A stretch of DNA of 8,653 nucleotides from Candidatus Levyibacteriota bacterium (GCA_018061205.1 JAGOUP010000022.1:1-8653); one strand, 5' to 3'; counted from the first letter of the stretch, positions 1 to 5,694 are shown. The notes: a model not told the origin generated them from the letters alone. Translations and numbers: made by a program.

Positions 1-1290
1 GTTTTGCTCCGCTGAGAGAATATATGCTATCTCCTTGGCTACAGCTGCAGTTTGGAAGAGTGCCATGCTCTTTTCTACTTCTTTTTTTACATCAGTTGGT
101 GTTTTTTGGAGCACAAATTTGCCAGCTTCCAGTTTTGCTGCATCCAAAATACTGGCAACTAGATTGAGCAGTTTGCTGGATTGGTCGATGGTGATACCCA
201 ACAGCTTTTGTTTTTCTGCTTGGCTGAGTTGGTCATCTGATTTTTGCATCAAAGAGGACGCGCCACGGATAGCAGTGAGTGGTGCTCTGAGTTCATGCAC
301 CATCATGTTCGTAAAGTCATCCTTCATCTGTTCCAGATTTTTTTCTAGCGTTATATCATGCAGCATGACTGATGCGCCCAGCAGTGTTTGTTCTGTACTA
401 TCTCGAACAGGTGTGACAAAAAGTTGGATATTTTTTTCATGAATGAGGAGTTCTTTGGGAGGCAATGGTAGTTTTGCGCTCAGTGCTTCATCTATGGCTG
501 TAGAGAGGTCAAATTGTGATCCTATGGCTTGTGCGACATCGAGCATACTCACGTCATTTTTTTGAATACCCAAAATCGTTTTGGCTGTTGGATTGATGGT
601 TTGCATTTGCTTGAGGGTATTGACCATGAACACACCATCAGCCAGAGAGGATATCATAGCAGTGAGCTTGCCTTTTTCCGTACTCAGTACGTGTTTGAGC
701 TTGGTGATCGCACTCGATGCCAGGCCGGTTATTTGATAGAGAATCGTCATTTGGTTTTCTTTGTAGAGACCCGGTTGTGTTGAAGAGATATTGATGAGTC
801 CGACTACCTCATTGCTGATGATCAGTGGGATGTTGAAAAAAGATCCAACTGGGAGGGTATTTGTGTCATCTAGCATGATGCCTGAAGTGACATCCTCGAT
901 GGTTTGCGGGAGTGGTTTCTCTGAGAGCGCGCTCAAAGATGCCAGTGCAGTCCGTTTTACCTGCTCGATAAAGGTGTGACTGATGCGTTCTTGGGCATAT
1001 GTTTTGAAAATGAGTTTGTTGTCTTTGATCAGCAGGGAGGCACTGGTCGAGTAGGGAAAGAGAGTGATCAGACTCGCAGTGATGACATCAGCGACTTTTT
1101 CTATATCCAGCTCATATCCGATACGGTCTTGGATTTCTCGCAAAATAGAGACTTCATAAATGCGTTGTTTTTGGCTTTCTTCATGCTCTAGCAGAAGCTT
1201 TTGTGTGCGTTCTTCTTTGATAGAAAGGTAGATAGCGATAATACCAAAAATGATAATCCCCCCCAGAGATGCAAAAACGAGCAGAACCAT
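1..1290 (-). CDS. Membrane-anchored GAF-PAS sensor histidine kinase (C-terminus cut by window edge)
   Basis: Reading the minus strand from ATG at 1290 gives 430 uninterrupted codons to the left edge. Residues 2-22 are one hydrophobic helix, followed by a charged coiled-coil-like stretch (24-45). A GAF-like sensor region (about 45-200) contains ELDIEKVADVI. A PAS-like region (about 207-325) begins at SSLADGVFMVN. A HisKA dimerisation domain carries the H-box VHELRAPLTAI, with His332 as the expected autophosphorylation site. The ATP-binding HATPase domain should follow but lies outside the window. In this family the kinase phosphorylates an aspartate on a response regulator. With no extracellular loop, it probably senses a cytoplasmic or membrane signal. 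The start is well fixed, because an in-frame TGA lies only one codon further upstream (1294-1296). No Shine-Dalgarno is visible, and the leader is an AT-rich repeat. The CheY-like regulator at 3249-3665 is a candidate partner, inferred from proximity and strand. The assignment as a histidine kinase is firm; the ligand is unknown. Confidence 0.93.
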   Translation of the reverse strand, partial: MVLLVFASLGGIIIFGIIAIYLSIKEERTQKLLLEHEESQKQRIYEVSILREIQDRIGYELDIEKVADVITASLITLFPYSTSASLLIKDNKLIFKTYAQERISHTFIEQVKRTALASLSALSEKPLPQTIEDVTSGIMLDDTNTLPVGSFFNIPLIISNEVVGLINISSTQPGLYKENQMTILYQITGLASSAITKLKHVLSTEKGKLTAMISSLADGVFMVNTLKQMQTINPTAKTILGIQKNDVSMLDVAQAIGSQFDLSTAIDEALSAKLPLPPKELLIHEKNIQLFVTPVRDSTEQTLLGASVMLHDITLEKNLEQMKDDFTNMMVHELRAPLTAIRGASSLMQKSDDQLSQAEKQKLLGITIDQSSKLLNLVASILDAAKLEAGKFVLQKTPTDVKKEVEKSMALFQTAAVAKEIAYILSAEQN

Positions 1291-1385
1291 ATATCAATTA
1301 TCAATGATCAAGTACCAATTATCAATCATTGAATCAATGATTCATTGAAAAATTGAATGGAAATTGAAAATTGGTATTTGAAAAT
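1291..1385. repeat. AT-rich repeat spacer with palindrome upstream of histidine kinase
   Basis: The spacer is built from variants of the words CAATTATCAATGATCA and AAATTGAAAATTG. A perfect inverted repeat with 9-bp arms and a 1-nt centre lies at 1324-1342 (ATCATTGA on the left, TCAATGAT on the right, plus one outer A/T pair). It contains no open frame and no Shine-Dalgarno for the kinase. Similar word-repeat spacers occur before other genes in this window. Confidence 0.6.
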
Positions 1386-1407
1386 TAGTGAGGTGGTGAG
1401 TCATGAA

Positions 1408-1454
1408 GGGGGTGTTGCGGCAAAAGCCGTGTGTGTCGCAACCGCGGCACCCCC
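1408..1454. repeat. GC-rich inverted repeat (hairpin element)
   Basis: Outer arms GGGGGTG (1408-1414) and CACCCCC (1448-1454) are perfectly complementary. Inside are TTGCG/CGCAA (1415-1419 with 1437-1441) and a small GGC-AAAA-GCC hairpin (1419-1428). The segment is much richer in G+C than the AT-rich spacer to its left. It lies between the 116-residue gene and the histidine kinase. No T-tract follows on either strand, so it is not a classical intrinsic terminator. It is more likely a small palindromic repeat or an RNA-stabilising hairpin. Confidence 0.6.
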
Positions 1455-1466
1455 TCCAAGTTTGGT

Positions 1467-1483
1467 CCTCGCTCGTAGCGAGG
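1467..1483. repeat. Hairpin abutting the end of the 116-residue gene
   Basis: Arms CCTCGCT and AGCGAGG form a perfect 7-bp stem with a 3-nt loop. The stem begins two bases after the TGA stop (1486-1488) of the minus-strand gene. It may define the 3' end of that transcript, but there is no U-tract, so a true terminator role is unproven. Confidence 0.55.
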
Positions 1484-1485
1484 GA

Positions 1486-1836
1486 TCAGGTATCTAGTAT
1501 AATAGTATCCTTTGGCCAAAGCACGCCGAGCGTGGGTTTGCCAAAACCCCAGAATATCCCTCCTGCATCGGTGAGTATTCGACGCAGATGCGGTGTCTGC
1601 AGATGGGGCATGATTCCACGCTGTGCGAGACAAGCTTCTGCGACGCCTTTCGGTAGATTGCCTTCCACGATGATCAGGTCGTCTCTCCTGAGTCCGTATG
1701 CATCGATGAGTCCTTGCAACTCCTTCATGTTCGATGGGATCATTTCTGTCCCGATGATTTGGGCCTTCAGGAGATTCTCTCTGCGGAGCAGAAAGTCTGT
1801 GGGTTTGTCTGTATCGCGTAGGTGCAGTACTTTCAT
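1486..1836 (-). CDS. Hypothetical 116-residue soluble protein
   Basis: The protein is 116 residues, with balanced composition and no membrane segment. It is predicted mixed alpha/beta, with hydrophobic strands such as DDLIIVEGNL and IFWGFGKPTLGVLW. I do not recognise a family. ATG at 1836 is preceded by GGAG seven bases upstream, a good Shine-Dalgarno that fixes the start. It begins 37 bp after the stop of the 83-residue membrane protein on the same strand, so the two are probably cotranscribed from the promoter near 2270-2299. A longer alternative frame over the same DNA (to 1385) is dominated by Arg, His, Thr and Pro and is a shadow. The protein ends at a TGA that touches a GC-rich hairpin. 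Function is unknown. Confidence 0.8.
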   Translation of the reverse strand: MKVLHLRDTDKPTDFLLRRENLLKAQIIGTEMIPSNMKELQGLIDAYGLRRDDLIIVEGNLPKGVAEACLAQRGIMPHLQTPHLRRILTDAGGIFWGFGKPTLGVLWPKDTIILDT

Positions 1837-1842
1837 TGGCCA

Positions 1843-1846
1843 ACTC
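1843..1846 (-). promoter_or_regulatory. Shine-Dalgarno of the 116-residue gene
   Basis: In minus-strand sense the leader contains GGAG seven bases before ATG 1836. This is one of only three clear ribosome binding sites in the window. Confidence 0.65.
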
Positions 1847-1873
1847 CGATCAGTTCAGCAGGTCTATGTATTG

Positions 1874-2125
1874 TCATGCTGACTTGAAGAATTCCTTCAT
1901 CGCGTGAAAGGTTTGCCTCTTTGCCTCCAATCGTCTGTAGTAGGCGTAGGTGGAAAAAATCATCCCTACGATGATTGTTATGAAGCCCATGAAGAAATTG
2001 CTCCAAACCATCGTGTACACGCCAAAAAGCATGATGCCGATGCCCAGAGGATATCCCATGAGCTGCCATTTGTCTTCCAAAGACAAAAAGTGGCGGAATT
2101 CCGCGTACCTCTTCGACGACGCCAT
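1874..2125 (-). CDS. Small two-helix membrane protein (83 residues)
   Basis: The protein starts MASSKRYAEFRHF. A polar amphipathic N-terminus (1-22) is followed by two hydrophobic helices, about 23-42 (PLGIGIMLFGVYTMVW) and 44-63 (FFMGFITIIVGMIFSTYAYY). A basic tail RRLEAKRQTFHAMKEFFKS follows, consistent with a helical hairpin whose N- and C-termini are both cytoplasmic. ATG at 2125 was chosen because AAAGGAG sits seven bases upstream in minus sense. A longer frame to 2239 would translate palindromic repeat DNA and is unlikely. The protein precedes the 116-residue gene by 37 bp, which suggests an operon. No family was recognised, so function is unknown. Confidence 0.85.
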   Translation of the reverse strand: MASSKRYAEFRHFLSLEDKWQLMGYPLGIGIMLFGVYTMVWSNFFMGFITIIVGMIFSTYAYYRRLEAKRQTFHAMKEFFKSA

Positions 2126-2132
2126 TTTCTGC

Positions 2133-2139
2133 TCCTTTC
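2133..2139 (-). promoter_or_regulatory. Shine-Dalgarno deciding the start of the 83-residue membrane protein
   Basis: AAAGGAG in minus-strand sense lies seven bases before ATG 2125. It supports this start over upstream in-frame starts that would translate a repeat. Confidence 0.75.
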
Positions 2140-2143
2140 CTCT

Positions 2144-2171
2144 TGTCATCCTCAACGAAGTCAGAATGACA
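2144..2171. repeat. Short degenerate relative of the argS palindromic element
   Basis: The arms TGTCATCCT and AGAATGACA pair along 9 positions, with one G-U pair in minus-strand RNA. The outer TGTCAT/ATGACA ends match those of the 66-69 bp elements in and near argS, but the interior is reduced to 10 nt. It lies a few bases upstream of the Shine-Dalgarno of the 83-residue gene, so in RNA it would form a hairpin in that leader. Confidence 0.6.
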
Positions 2172-2198
2172 GTAAAACTAGGTACCTGATTTTCAAAG

Positions 2199-2267
2199 TT
2201 CTGCAAAGCAGAATACTCATTTCCCTGAAGCAAATTCATGGGTGAGTAAGAACTCTGCTCTGCAGAG
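2199..2267. repeat. Inverted pair of a CTCTGCAGAGCAGAG-type repeat
   Basis: TTCTGCAAAGCAGAATACTCA (direct, starting at 2199) and its diverged inverse at 2243-2267 face each other, so the segment can fold into a long imperfect hairpin. A third relative, CTCTGCAGAGCAGAGTA, occurs at 5754-5770. The pair lies in the presumed 5' leader of the 83-residue gene, just downstream of its putative promoter. Confidence 0.5.
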
Positions 2268-2269
2268 GG

Positions 2270-2299
2270 ATTATACTATGAGGTTCACGAGAAAGCCAA
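2270..2299 (-). promoter_or_regulatory. Putative sigma70-type promoter for the 83- and 116-residue genes
   Basis: In minus-strand sense a perfect TATAAT (2275-2270) is preceded, after an 18-bp spacer, by TTGGCT (2299-2294), which matches the TTG core of a -35 box. Transcription would start near 2263 and give a leader of about 138 nt containing the inverted repeats above. The prediction rests on sequence only. Confidence 0.55.
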
Positions 2300-2304
2300 T
2301 GGAT

Positions 2305-2667
2305 TTAGACTGATGAGGTGAGGTTTTCTAGTTTGTCGCCGGTGCTTTTACTGCCGATGACGATAGTATAGGTGCCAGCAACAAAAAGAATATCTTTTAT
2401 AAAGAGAATAACGAGCGTTGGTGTTGCGCCAACCAGGGCTGCAGTGCCTGTTTGAACGATATATGTTTGTACGGAATCGATGATGATACCTGCTGCAATG
2501 AGAGAGACACCAATAGCGATTCGTTTGAATCCAGAAGCGAGGATACCTGTCCCAAATTTCTTTGTGACGGAGAACATGAGTACACCTGCTGCGACTGCCG
2601 CAAATGCAGCGATAAAAGCAGCTGCCTGTATGGCGATGGAGAGCAATGGTATTTGGGCAGTATCCAT
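2305..2667 (-). CDS. Small integral membrane protein (120 residues)
   Basis: Residues 7-33 (LLSIAIQAAAFIAAFAAVAAGVL...), about 45-70 (RIAIGVSLIAAGIIIDSVQ) and about 78-106 (LVGATPTLVILFIKDILFV...) are hydrophobic, giving three probable transmembrane helices. The tail KSTGDKLENLTSSV is polar. The first helix begins seven residues after ATG 2667, so this start is natural. No Shine-Dalgarno is present, and the leader is a pure A/T repeat. It lies between the 140-residue unknown gene and the 83-residue membrane gene on the same strand. No family was recognised. The Ala/Ile/Val richness and small size could suit a membrane accessory subunit, but no function can be assigned. Confidence 0.82.
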   Translation of the reverse strand: MDTAQIPLLSIAIQAAAFIAAFAAVAAGVLMFSVTKKFGTGILASGFKRIAIGVSLIAAGIIIDSVQTYIVQTGTAALVGATPTLVILFIKDILFVAGTYTIVIGSKSTGDKLENLTSSV

Positions 2668-2755
2668 AATTAATTTAAAATTTTTAATTTAAAATTTTTA
2701 ATGAAATTTAAATGTTTTAAACATTCATTTCAAATTTAAAATTTCAAATTTAAAA
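2668..2755. repeat. Pure A/T repeat spacer with hairpin
   Basis: The spacer contains two tandem copies of AATTTAAAATTTTT, a perfect hairpin AATGTTT-T-AAACATT (about 2711-2725), and further AAATTTAAAATTTC words. The TAA stop of the 140-residue gene lies at its edge, and it forms the whole leader of the 120-residue membrane gene. It contains no Shine-Dalgarno and no coding potential. Confidence 0.7.
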
Positions 2756-3178
2756 TTATGCTTGTTTCTCTGATTGTTGCACATCCGGATTGCTGTTTGC
2801 AATAGGCGAAGCCGCGTTTGGCGTAGGTGCACTTGGTGGTGTTGGTGTGACAACTGGGGGAGTTGGTGTTACCGGTGCTGTTACGACTGCTGCAACTGCG
2901 GCTTTTGCACTATCGTCGCTATCCATACTGGAAGCCAGGAGTGGTTCCATCGTTTTTTTGACAATCAGACCTGAGAGTTCCATGAATTGATTGACGAGTT
3001 GCTGGGTGAGGAGTTTGGGGTCACCCGTCATAGCAGTCACTGTTCCATCATCTGCGATAGTGAGGCCTGCAACATTTCGTGCTTTGGCCAGCGTGATATC
3101 AGGACCCAGAATCACGATCTGCTTCTTGATAACTTCTGTCAGTAATTTTTGATGATCTCCCAAATTTTTCGGTTCCAT
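2756..3178 (-). CDS. Hypothetical protein with Pro/Ala/Thr-rich C-terminal tail (140 residues)
   Basis: The N-terminal part (about 1-85) is a compact, apparently folded region containing IVILGPDITLAKARNVAGL, DDGTVTAMTGDP and LVNQFMELSGLIVKKTMEPLL. The C-terminal part (about 96-140) is low complexity, with TP/PT repeats (APVTPTPPVVTPTPPSAPTP) and a polar end, probably an extended linker or disordered tail. I do not recognise the family. ATG 3178 was chosen because the 28 additional codons up to 3262 translate an intergenic word repeat. No Shine-Dalgarno is visible. The gene follows the response regulator by 70 bp on the same strand and may be cotranscribed, so a role in the same signalling process is possible but not shown. 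Confidence 0.75.
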   Translation of the reverse strand: MEPKNLGDHQKLLTEVIKKQIVILGPDITLAKARNVAGLTIADDGTVTAMTGDPKLLTQQLVNQFMELSGLIVKKTMEPLLASSMDSDDSAKAAVAAVVTAPVTPTPPVVTPTPPSAPTPNAASPIANSNPDVQQSEKQA

Positions 3179-3247
3179 AAATTCAAATCTCAAATCAGAA
3201 GTTTCAAATCCCAATATATTGGAGCTTGGAATTTGTAGCTTGTGATT
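3179..3247. repeat. Word-repeat spacer with CCAATATATTGG palindrome
   Basis: The spacer is made of TTCAAATCTCAAATC-like words around a perfect 12-bp palindrome (3211-3222), with CAAAT and AATTTG at the flanks. It separates the response regulator from the 140-residue gene. In one minus-strand frame it is open and artificially extends the downstream gene by 28 codons. Confidence 0.6.
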
Positions 3248-3248
3248 T

Positions 3249-3665
3249 TTATTGTTGTCCAATCACTGGTTCATTTGACGTTTTCGTTTCTGTTGGTGCT
3301 TTATCTTTGAGTACTGCTTTGACTTTTGTGACCAAATCTGAGGGTTCTATTTGGTATTTGAGGATGTATTCCACCGCGCCAAAATCCAAAGCTTCTTTGA
3401 TGAGTTCAGTTTGTCCAAAATTGGATAGGATCATCACTGGAGTATTTTTTATTTTTTCCTCTGCCTTTATTGCTTTGACGATATCATTGCCGCGCATGTC
3501 AGGGAGGATTTGATCGATGAGGAGGAGATCAAAGGTGCCATTTTTCGCTTTTTCTATACCAGTCGCACCATCAGAAGCAGTCGTTATTTCATAGCCTGCT
3601 TTTTGCAAAGCCGTACCAAAAACAGTGAGCAGGGCTTCATCATCATCAATGAGTAATATTTTCAT
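3249..3665 (-). CDS. CheY-like single-domain response regulator (138 residues)
   Basis: This is a complete receiver domain. The acidic pocket is Asp7-Asp8-Asp9 in MKILLIDDDE. The phospho-acceptor is Asp51 in LLLIDQILPDMRGND. The conserved Ser81 (VMILSNF), switch aromatic Tyr100 and Lys103 (EYILKYQ) are all present. No DNA-binding or enzymatic output domain follows, only a polar tail (121-138, KDKAPTETKTSNEPVIGQQ). In this family a histidine kinase phosphorylates the aspartate and the changed surface binds a partner protein. The kinase at 1-1290 is a candidate donor, and the adjacent 140-residue protein is a candidate partner by context only. The gene is divergent from argS across a 229-bp spacer. 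No Shine-Dalgarno precedes ATG 3665. Confidence 0.95.
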   Translation of the reverse strand: MKILLIDDDEALLTVFGTALQKAGYEITTASDGATGIEKAKNGTFDLLLIDQILPDMRGNDIVKAIKAEEKIKNTPVMILSNFGQTELIKEALDFGAVEYILKYQIEPSDLVTKVKAVLKDKAPTETKTSNEPVIGQQ

Positions 3666-3707
3666 GTATGCTAATTATTACAAATGATATGCAAATGGAT
3701 ACGAATG

Positions 3708-3735
3708 TTTATATATTGGAATTAATTAGTTTGAA
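3708..3735 (-). promoter_or_regulatory. Possible promoter of the response regulator
   Basis: In minus-strand sense TATAAA (3713-3708) is preceded after 16 bp by TTCAAA (3735-3730). An alternative is AATAAT immediately upstream of the gene, in TGTAATAAT, which would make the mRNA nearly leaderless. The two cannot be separated from sequence alone. Confidence 0.3.
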
Positions 3736-3747
3736 TTCGTACTAATT
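3724..3747. promoter_or_regulatory. Inverted repeat, possible operator in the regulator-argS spacer
   Basis: AATTAGT (3724-3730) and ACTAATT (3741-3747) are perfectly inverted around 10 bp and overlap the putative -35 box of the regulator. An operator role is inferred; in such AT-rich DNA a 7-bp inverted repeat can also arise by chance. Confidence 0.3.
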
Positions 3748-3801
3748 CGCATTCTATAGGTATTGTTACAGTTTCAAATACTGATTGTCAAGCATCTTTC
3801 C

Positions 3802-3870
3802 TTGTCATCCTGAACTTGTTTCAGGATCTCAATTACTGGACGAGATGCTGAAATAAATTCAGCATGACAA
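3802..3870. repeat. Palindromic element, copy A (intergenic, upstream of argS)
   Basis: This is a 69-bp element bounded by TTGTCAT and ATGACAA. It contains two internal hairpins, ATCCTGAA/TTCAGGAT and ATGCTGAA/TTCAGCAT, each with a 5-nt loop. The outer ends also pair, giving a three-stem cruciform or cloverleaf shape. It differs from the argS-internal copies mainly in the variable centre and by a paired C-G to T-A change in the second stem. In the phase used by the coding copies this one has a stop codon (TAA at 3854-3856). Its right end abuts the argS promoter. Confidence 0.9.
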
Positions 3871-3879
3871 TTTTTGATT

Positions 3880-3888
3880 TGCTATACT
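3880..3888 (+). promoter_or_regulatory. Extended -10 promoter of argS, giving a leaderless mRNA
   Basis: TGCTATACT matches an extended -10 box (TGn followed by TATAAT-like TATACT). The usual distance puts the transcription start at 3895, the A of the argS ATG. No Shine-Dalgarno exists, which fits leaderless translation. The -35 region falls in the end of palindromic copy A and shows no consensus. Confidence 0.6.
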
Positions 3889-3894
3889 ACACCT

Positions 3895-5694
3895 ATGATG
3901 AAAGAAACTCTCGTTCAGGCGATACAAAAAGCACTTACAGCAGAAAATATAACAGATATTGTTATTCAGGTGAGTATTCCGATAGATCAAAAACATGGAG
4001 ATTACACCTCCAATGTTGCCATGGTTGCTGCCAAAAAGATAGGCAAAAATCCCTTTGAAGTCGCAGAAGGATTAAAAGGTACACTTTCTGAAATGGCAGT
4101 TGAGGGTATTCGGAAAATAGAAGTAGTGAAGCCTGGGTTTCTGAACTTTTGGTTAGATCAAGAATTCATCATCGCGCAGTTGAATAATTCTTGTCATCCT
4201 GAACTCGTTTCAGGATCTCATTTGTTGGACGAGATGCCGAAACAAGTTCGGCATGACAACGAAAAAAAGCAGAAGGTCATGGTTGAGTTCACTGATCCAA
4301 ATCCTTTCAAAGAATTTCATATCGGGCATTTGTATAGCAATATCGTGGGTGAGAGTTTGTCTCGATTGCTTGAAACAGAGGGGAATGAAGTTTGGCGTGT
4401 GACATATCAGGGAGATGTCGGACTCCATGTTGCGAAATCATTGTGGGGAATGATGGAGTTGTTCACTATAGAAGGATCACCGTTTATGGATATGAATGGC
4501 TTGGAAAAAGTGGATATCAACAGACGGGTAAAATTTATGGGAGAAGCATATGCTTTGGGTTCTACAAAATATACAGAAGATCCTGTCATAAAAGAAGAGA
4601 TCAACGCAATCAACAAAAAAGTGTATGCCAAAGACTCATCTATCCTTGAAATCTATGAAAAAGGGCGAGCATGGACCCTCGAATACTTCGACACCATTTA
4701 TGCCAGGCTTGGTTCGGTGTTTAAAAAGAATTACTTCGAATCAGTAGCTGGTCCGATCGGGTTAGCATTGGTGAAAGAGCACATTACCGATGGGATATTC
4801 AAAGAGAGTGAAGGAGCGATCATTTTTGAAGGAGAGAAGCATGGGTTGCATAATCGGGTGTTTGTGAATTCACTTGGACTTCCTACCTATGAAGCAAAAG
4901 ATATGGCGTTGCCTGGCATAAAGGCCAAAGACTATGCATATGATCAGTCTATTATCATCACTGCAGATGAACAGAGTGCATATTTCAAAGTAGTTTTGAA
5001 AGTACTGTCTCTGATGTATCCTGAATTAGCGGCTAAGACAAAGCATATTGCTCATGGGATGGTAGATATCAAAGACGCAGATGGCAAGCGGATGAAGATG
5101 TCCAGTCGAACAGGAAACGTGTTAACAGGTGAGTGGTTGTTGGATACAGCCAAGGAAAAAATCCAAAAAGCATATCCAGATATGGATGCAGATACTGCTG
5201 AAAAAGTAGCCATAGGTTCAGTAAAGTATGCTTTGTTGAAAAGTAGCATAGGGAAAAATATAGAGTTCAGTTTTGATGAATCCATCAGTTTTGAAGGCAA
5301 CAGCGGCCCCTACCTCCAATATACCTACGTCCGAACCCAAAGCATATTACGGAAGAGTGGTTGTCATCCTGAACTCGTTTCAGGATCTCAAACAACAGAG
5401 ATGCCGAAACAAGTTCGGCATGACAAGTCAGTTCTGAATCAAGAAGAACTGACTTTATTACGCACCCTCTTCCAATTTGACGAAGTAGTAGCACAAGCAG
5501 CAGATGATCTCGCTCCATCTCATGTGGCGACATACCTATTCGATCTCGCGCAAAAGTTCAACAACTTCTACCAGAAGCATAAAATCCTCGAAAGTGACCA
5601 AAAAATCTTTCGTATAGGCCTCACAGAAGTAGTAGGAGAAACGATCAAAAAAGGCCTCAATCTCCTCGGTATCCCTGTACCAGAAAAGATGTAA
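3895..5694 (+). CDS. argS: Arginyl-tRNA synthetase with two in-frame palindromic-element insertions
   Basis: The enzyme charges tRNA-Arg with arginine using ATP in the cytoplasm (class I synthetase). Residues 1 to about 98 are the N-terminal additional domain that contacts the tRNA. The catalytic core starts near residue 126 and has VEFTDPNPFKEFHIGH, with the HIGH signature at 142-145, and KMSS at 401-404. FEGNSGPYLQYTYVRTQSI marks the end of the core. The C-terminal DALR anticodon-binding domain (about 515-599) ends in the typical LLGIPVPEKM. Two repeat-derived peptides, CHPELVSGS...MPKQVRHD, occupy residues 100-121 and 490-510. Both sit at domain junctions and leave all motifs intact. ATG 3895 (or the adjacent ATG 3898) was chosen over an upstream TTG at 3874, because it matches the family N-terminus and a leaderless start. 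The protein is 599 residues, of which about 44 come from the elements. The identification is secure. Confidence 0.97.
   Translation: MMKETLVQAIQKALTAENITDIVIQVSIPIDQKHGDYTSNVAMVAAKKIGKNPFEVAEGLKGTLSEMAVEGIRKIEVVKPGFLNFWLDQEFIIAQLNNSCHPELVSGSHLLDEMPKQVRHDNEKKQKVMVEFTDPNPFKEFHIGHLYSNIVGESLSRLLETEGNEVWRVTYQGDVGLHVAKSLWGMMELFTIEGSPFMDMNGLEKVDINRRVKFMGEAYALGSTKYTEDPVIKEEINAINKKVYAKDSSILEIYEKGRAWTLEYFDTIYARLGSVFKKNYFESVAGPIGLALVKEHITDGIFKESEGAIIFEGEKHGLHNRVFVNSLGLPTYEAKDMALPGIKAKDYAYDQSIIITADEQSAYFKVVLKVLSLMYPELAAKTKHIAHGMVDIKDADGKRMKMSSRTGNVLTGEWLLDTAKEKIQKAYPDMDADTAEKVAIGSVKYALLKSSIGKNIEFSFDESISFEGNSGPYLQYTYVRTQSILRKSGCHPELVSGSQTTEMPKQVRHDKSVLNQEELTLLRTLFQFDEVVAQAADDLAPSHVATYLFDLAQKFNNFYQKHKILESDQKIFRIGLTEVVGETIKKGLNLLGIPVPEKM
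4191..4259 (+). repeat. Palindromic element, copy B (inside argS, in frame)
   Basis: 69 bp (23 codons) from TTGTCAT to ATGACAA, with stems 4196-4203/4209-4216 and 4234-4241/4247-4254. It is read as CHPELVSGSHLLDEMPKQVRHD. It lies between the N-terminal tRNA-binding domain and the start of the catalytic core, just before KVMVEFTDPNPF. The length is a multiple of three and no stop is present. Removing exactly 69 bp would keep the frame. Confidence 0.93.
5361..5426 (+). repeat. Palindromic element, copy C (inside argS, in frame)
   Basis: 66 bp (22 codons), in the same orientation and reading phase as copy B and nearly identical to it outside the variable centre, which is 3 bp shorter. It is read as CHPELVSGSQTTEMPKQVRHD. 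It sits between the end of the catalytic domain (YVRTQSILRK) and the C-terminal anticodon-binding domain. Confidence 0.93.

Noticed and set aside
35..1191. Several plus-strand open frames across the first 1.2 kb
   Set aside because: They are antisense shadows of the histidine kinase, which gives a continuous 430-codon frame with recognisable domains on the minus strand.
1385..1843. 152-codon minus-strand frame overlapping the 116-residue gene
   Set aside because: Its composition is dominated by Arg, His, Pro and Thr, it runs through GC-rich hairpins, and it lacks a ribosome site at the right distance. It is a frame-shifted shadow of the gene at 1486-1836.
3179..3262. 28-codon N-terminal extension of the 140-residue protein
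   Set aside because: It is encoded entirely by an intergenic word repeat and starts inside the upstream regulator's coding end.
3874..3894. TTG start extending argS by seven residues
   Set aside because: It would put the start inside the -10 promoter box and adds residues not typical of ArgRS. ATG 3895 fits better.
3802..5426. CRISPR array
   Set aside because: The three repeat copies are 66-69 bp palindromes separated by hundreds of bases, two of them within a gene. There are no regularly spaced repeats and no cas genes.
3895..5694. Alternative genetic code with TGA as glycine (as in Gracilibacteria and Absconditabacteria)
   Set aside because: Every recognised gene is free of in-frame TGA, and the genes at 1486 and 1874 end sensibly at TGA, so the standard code applies.
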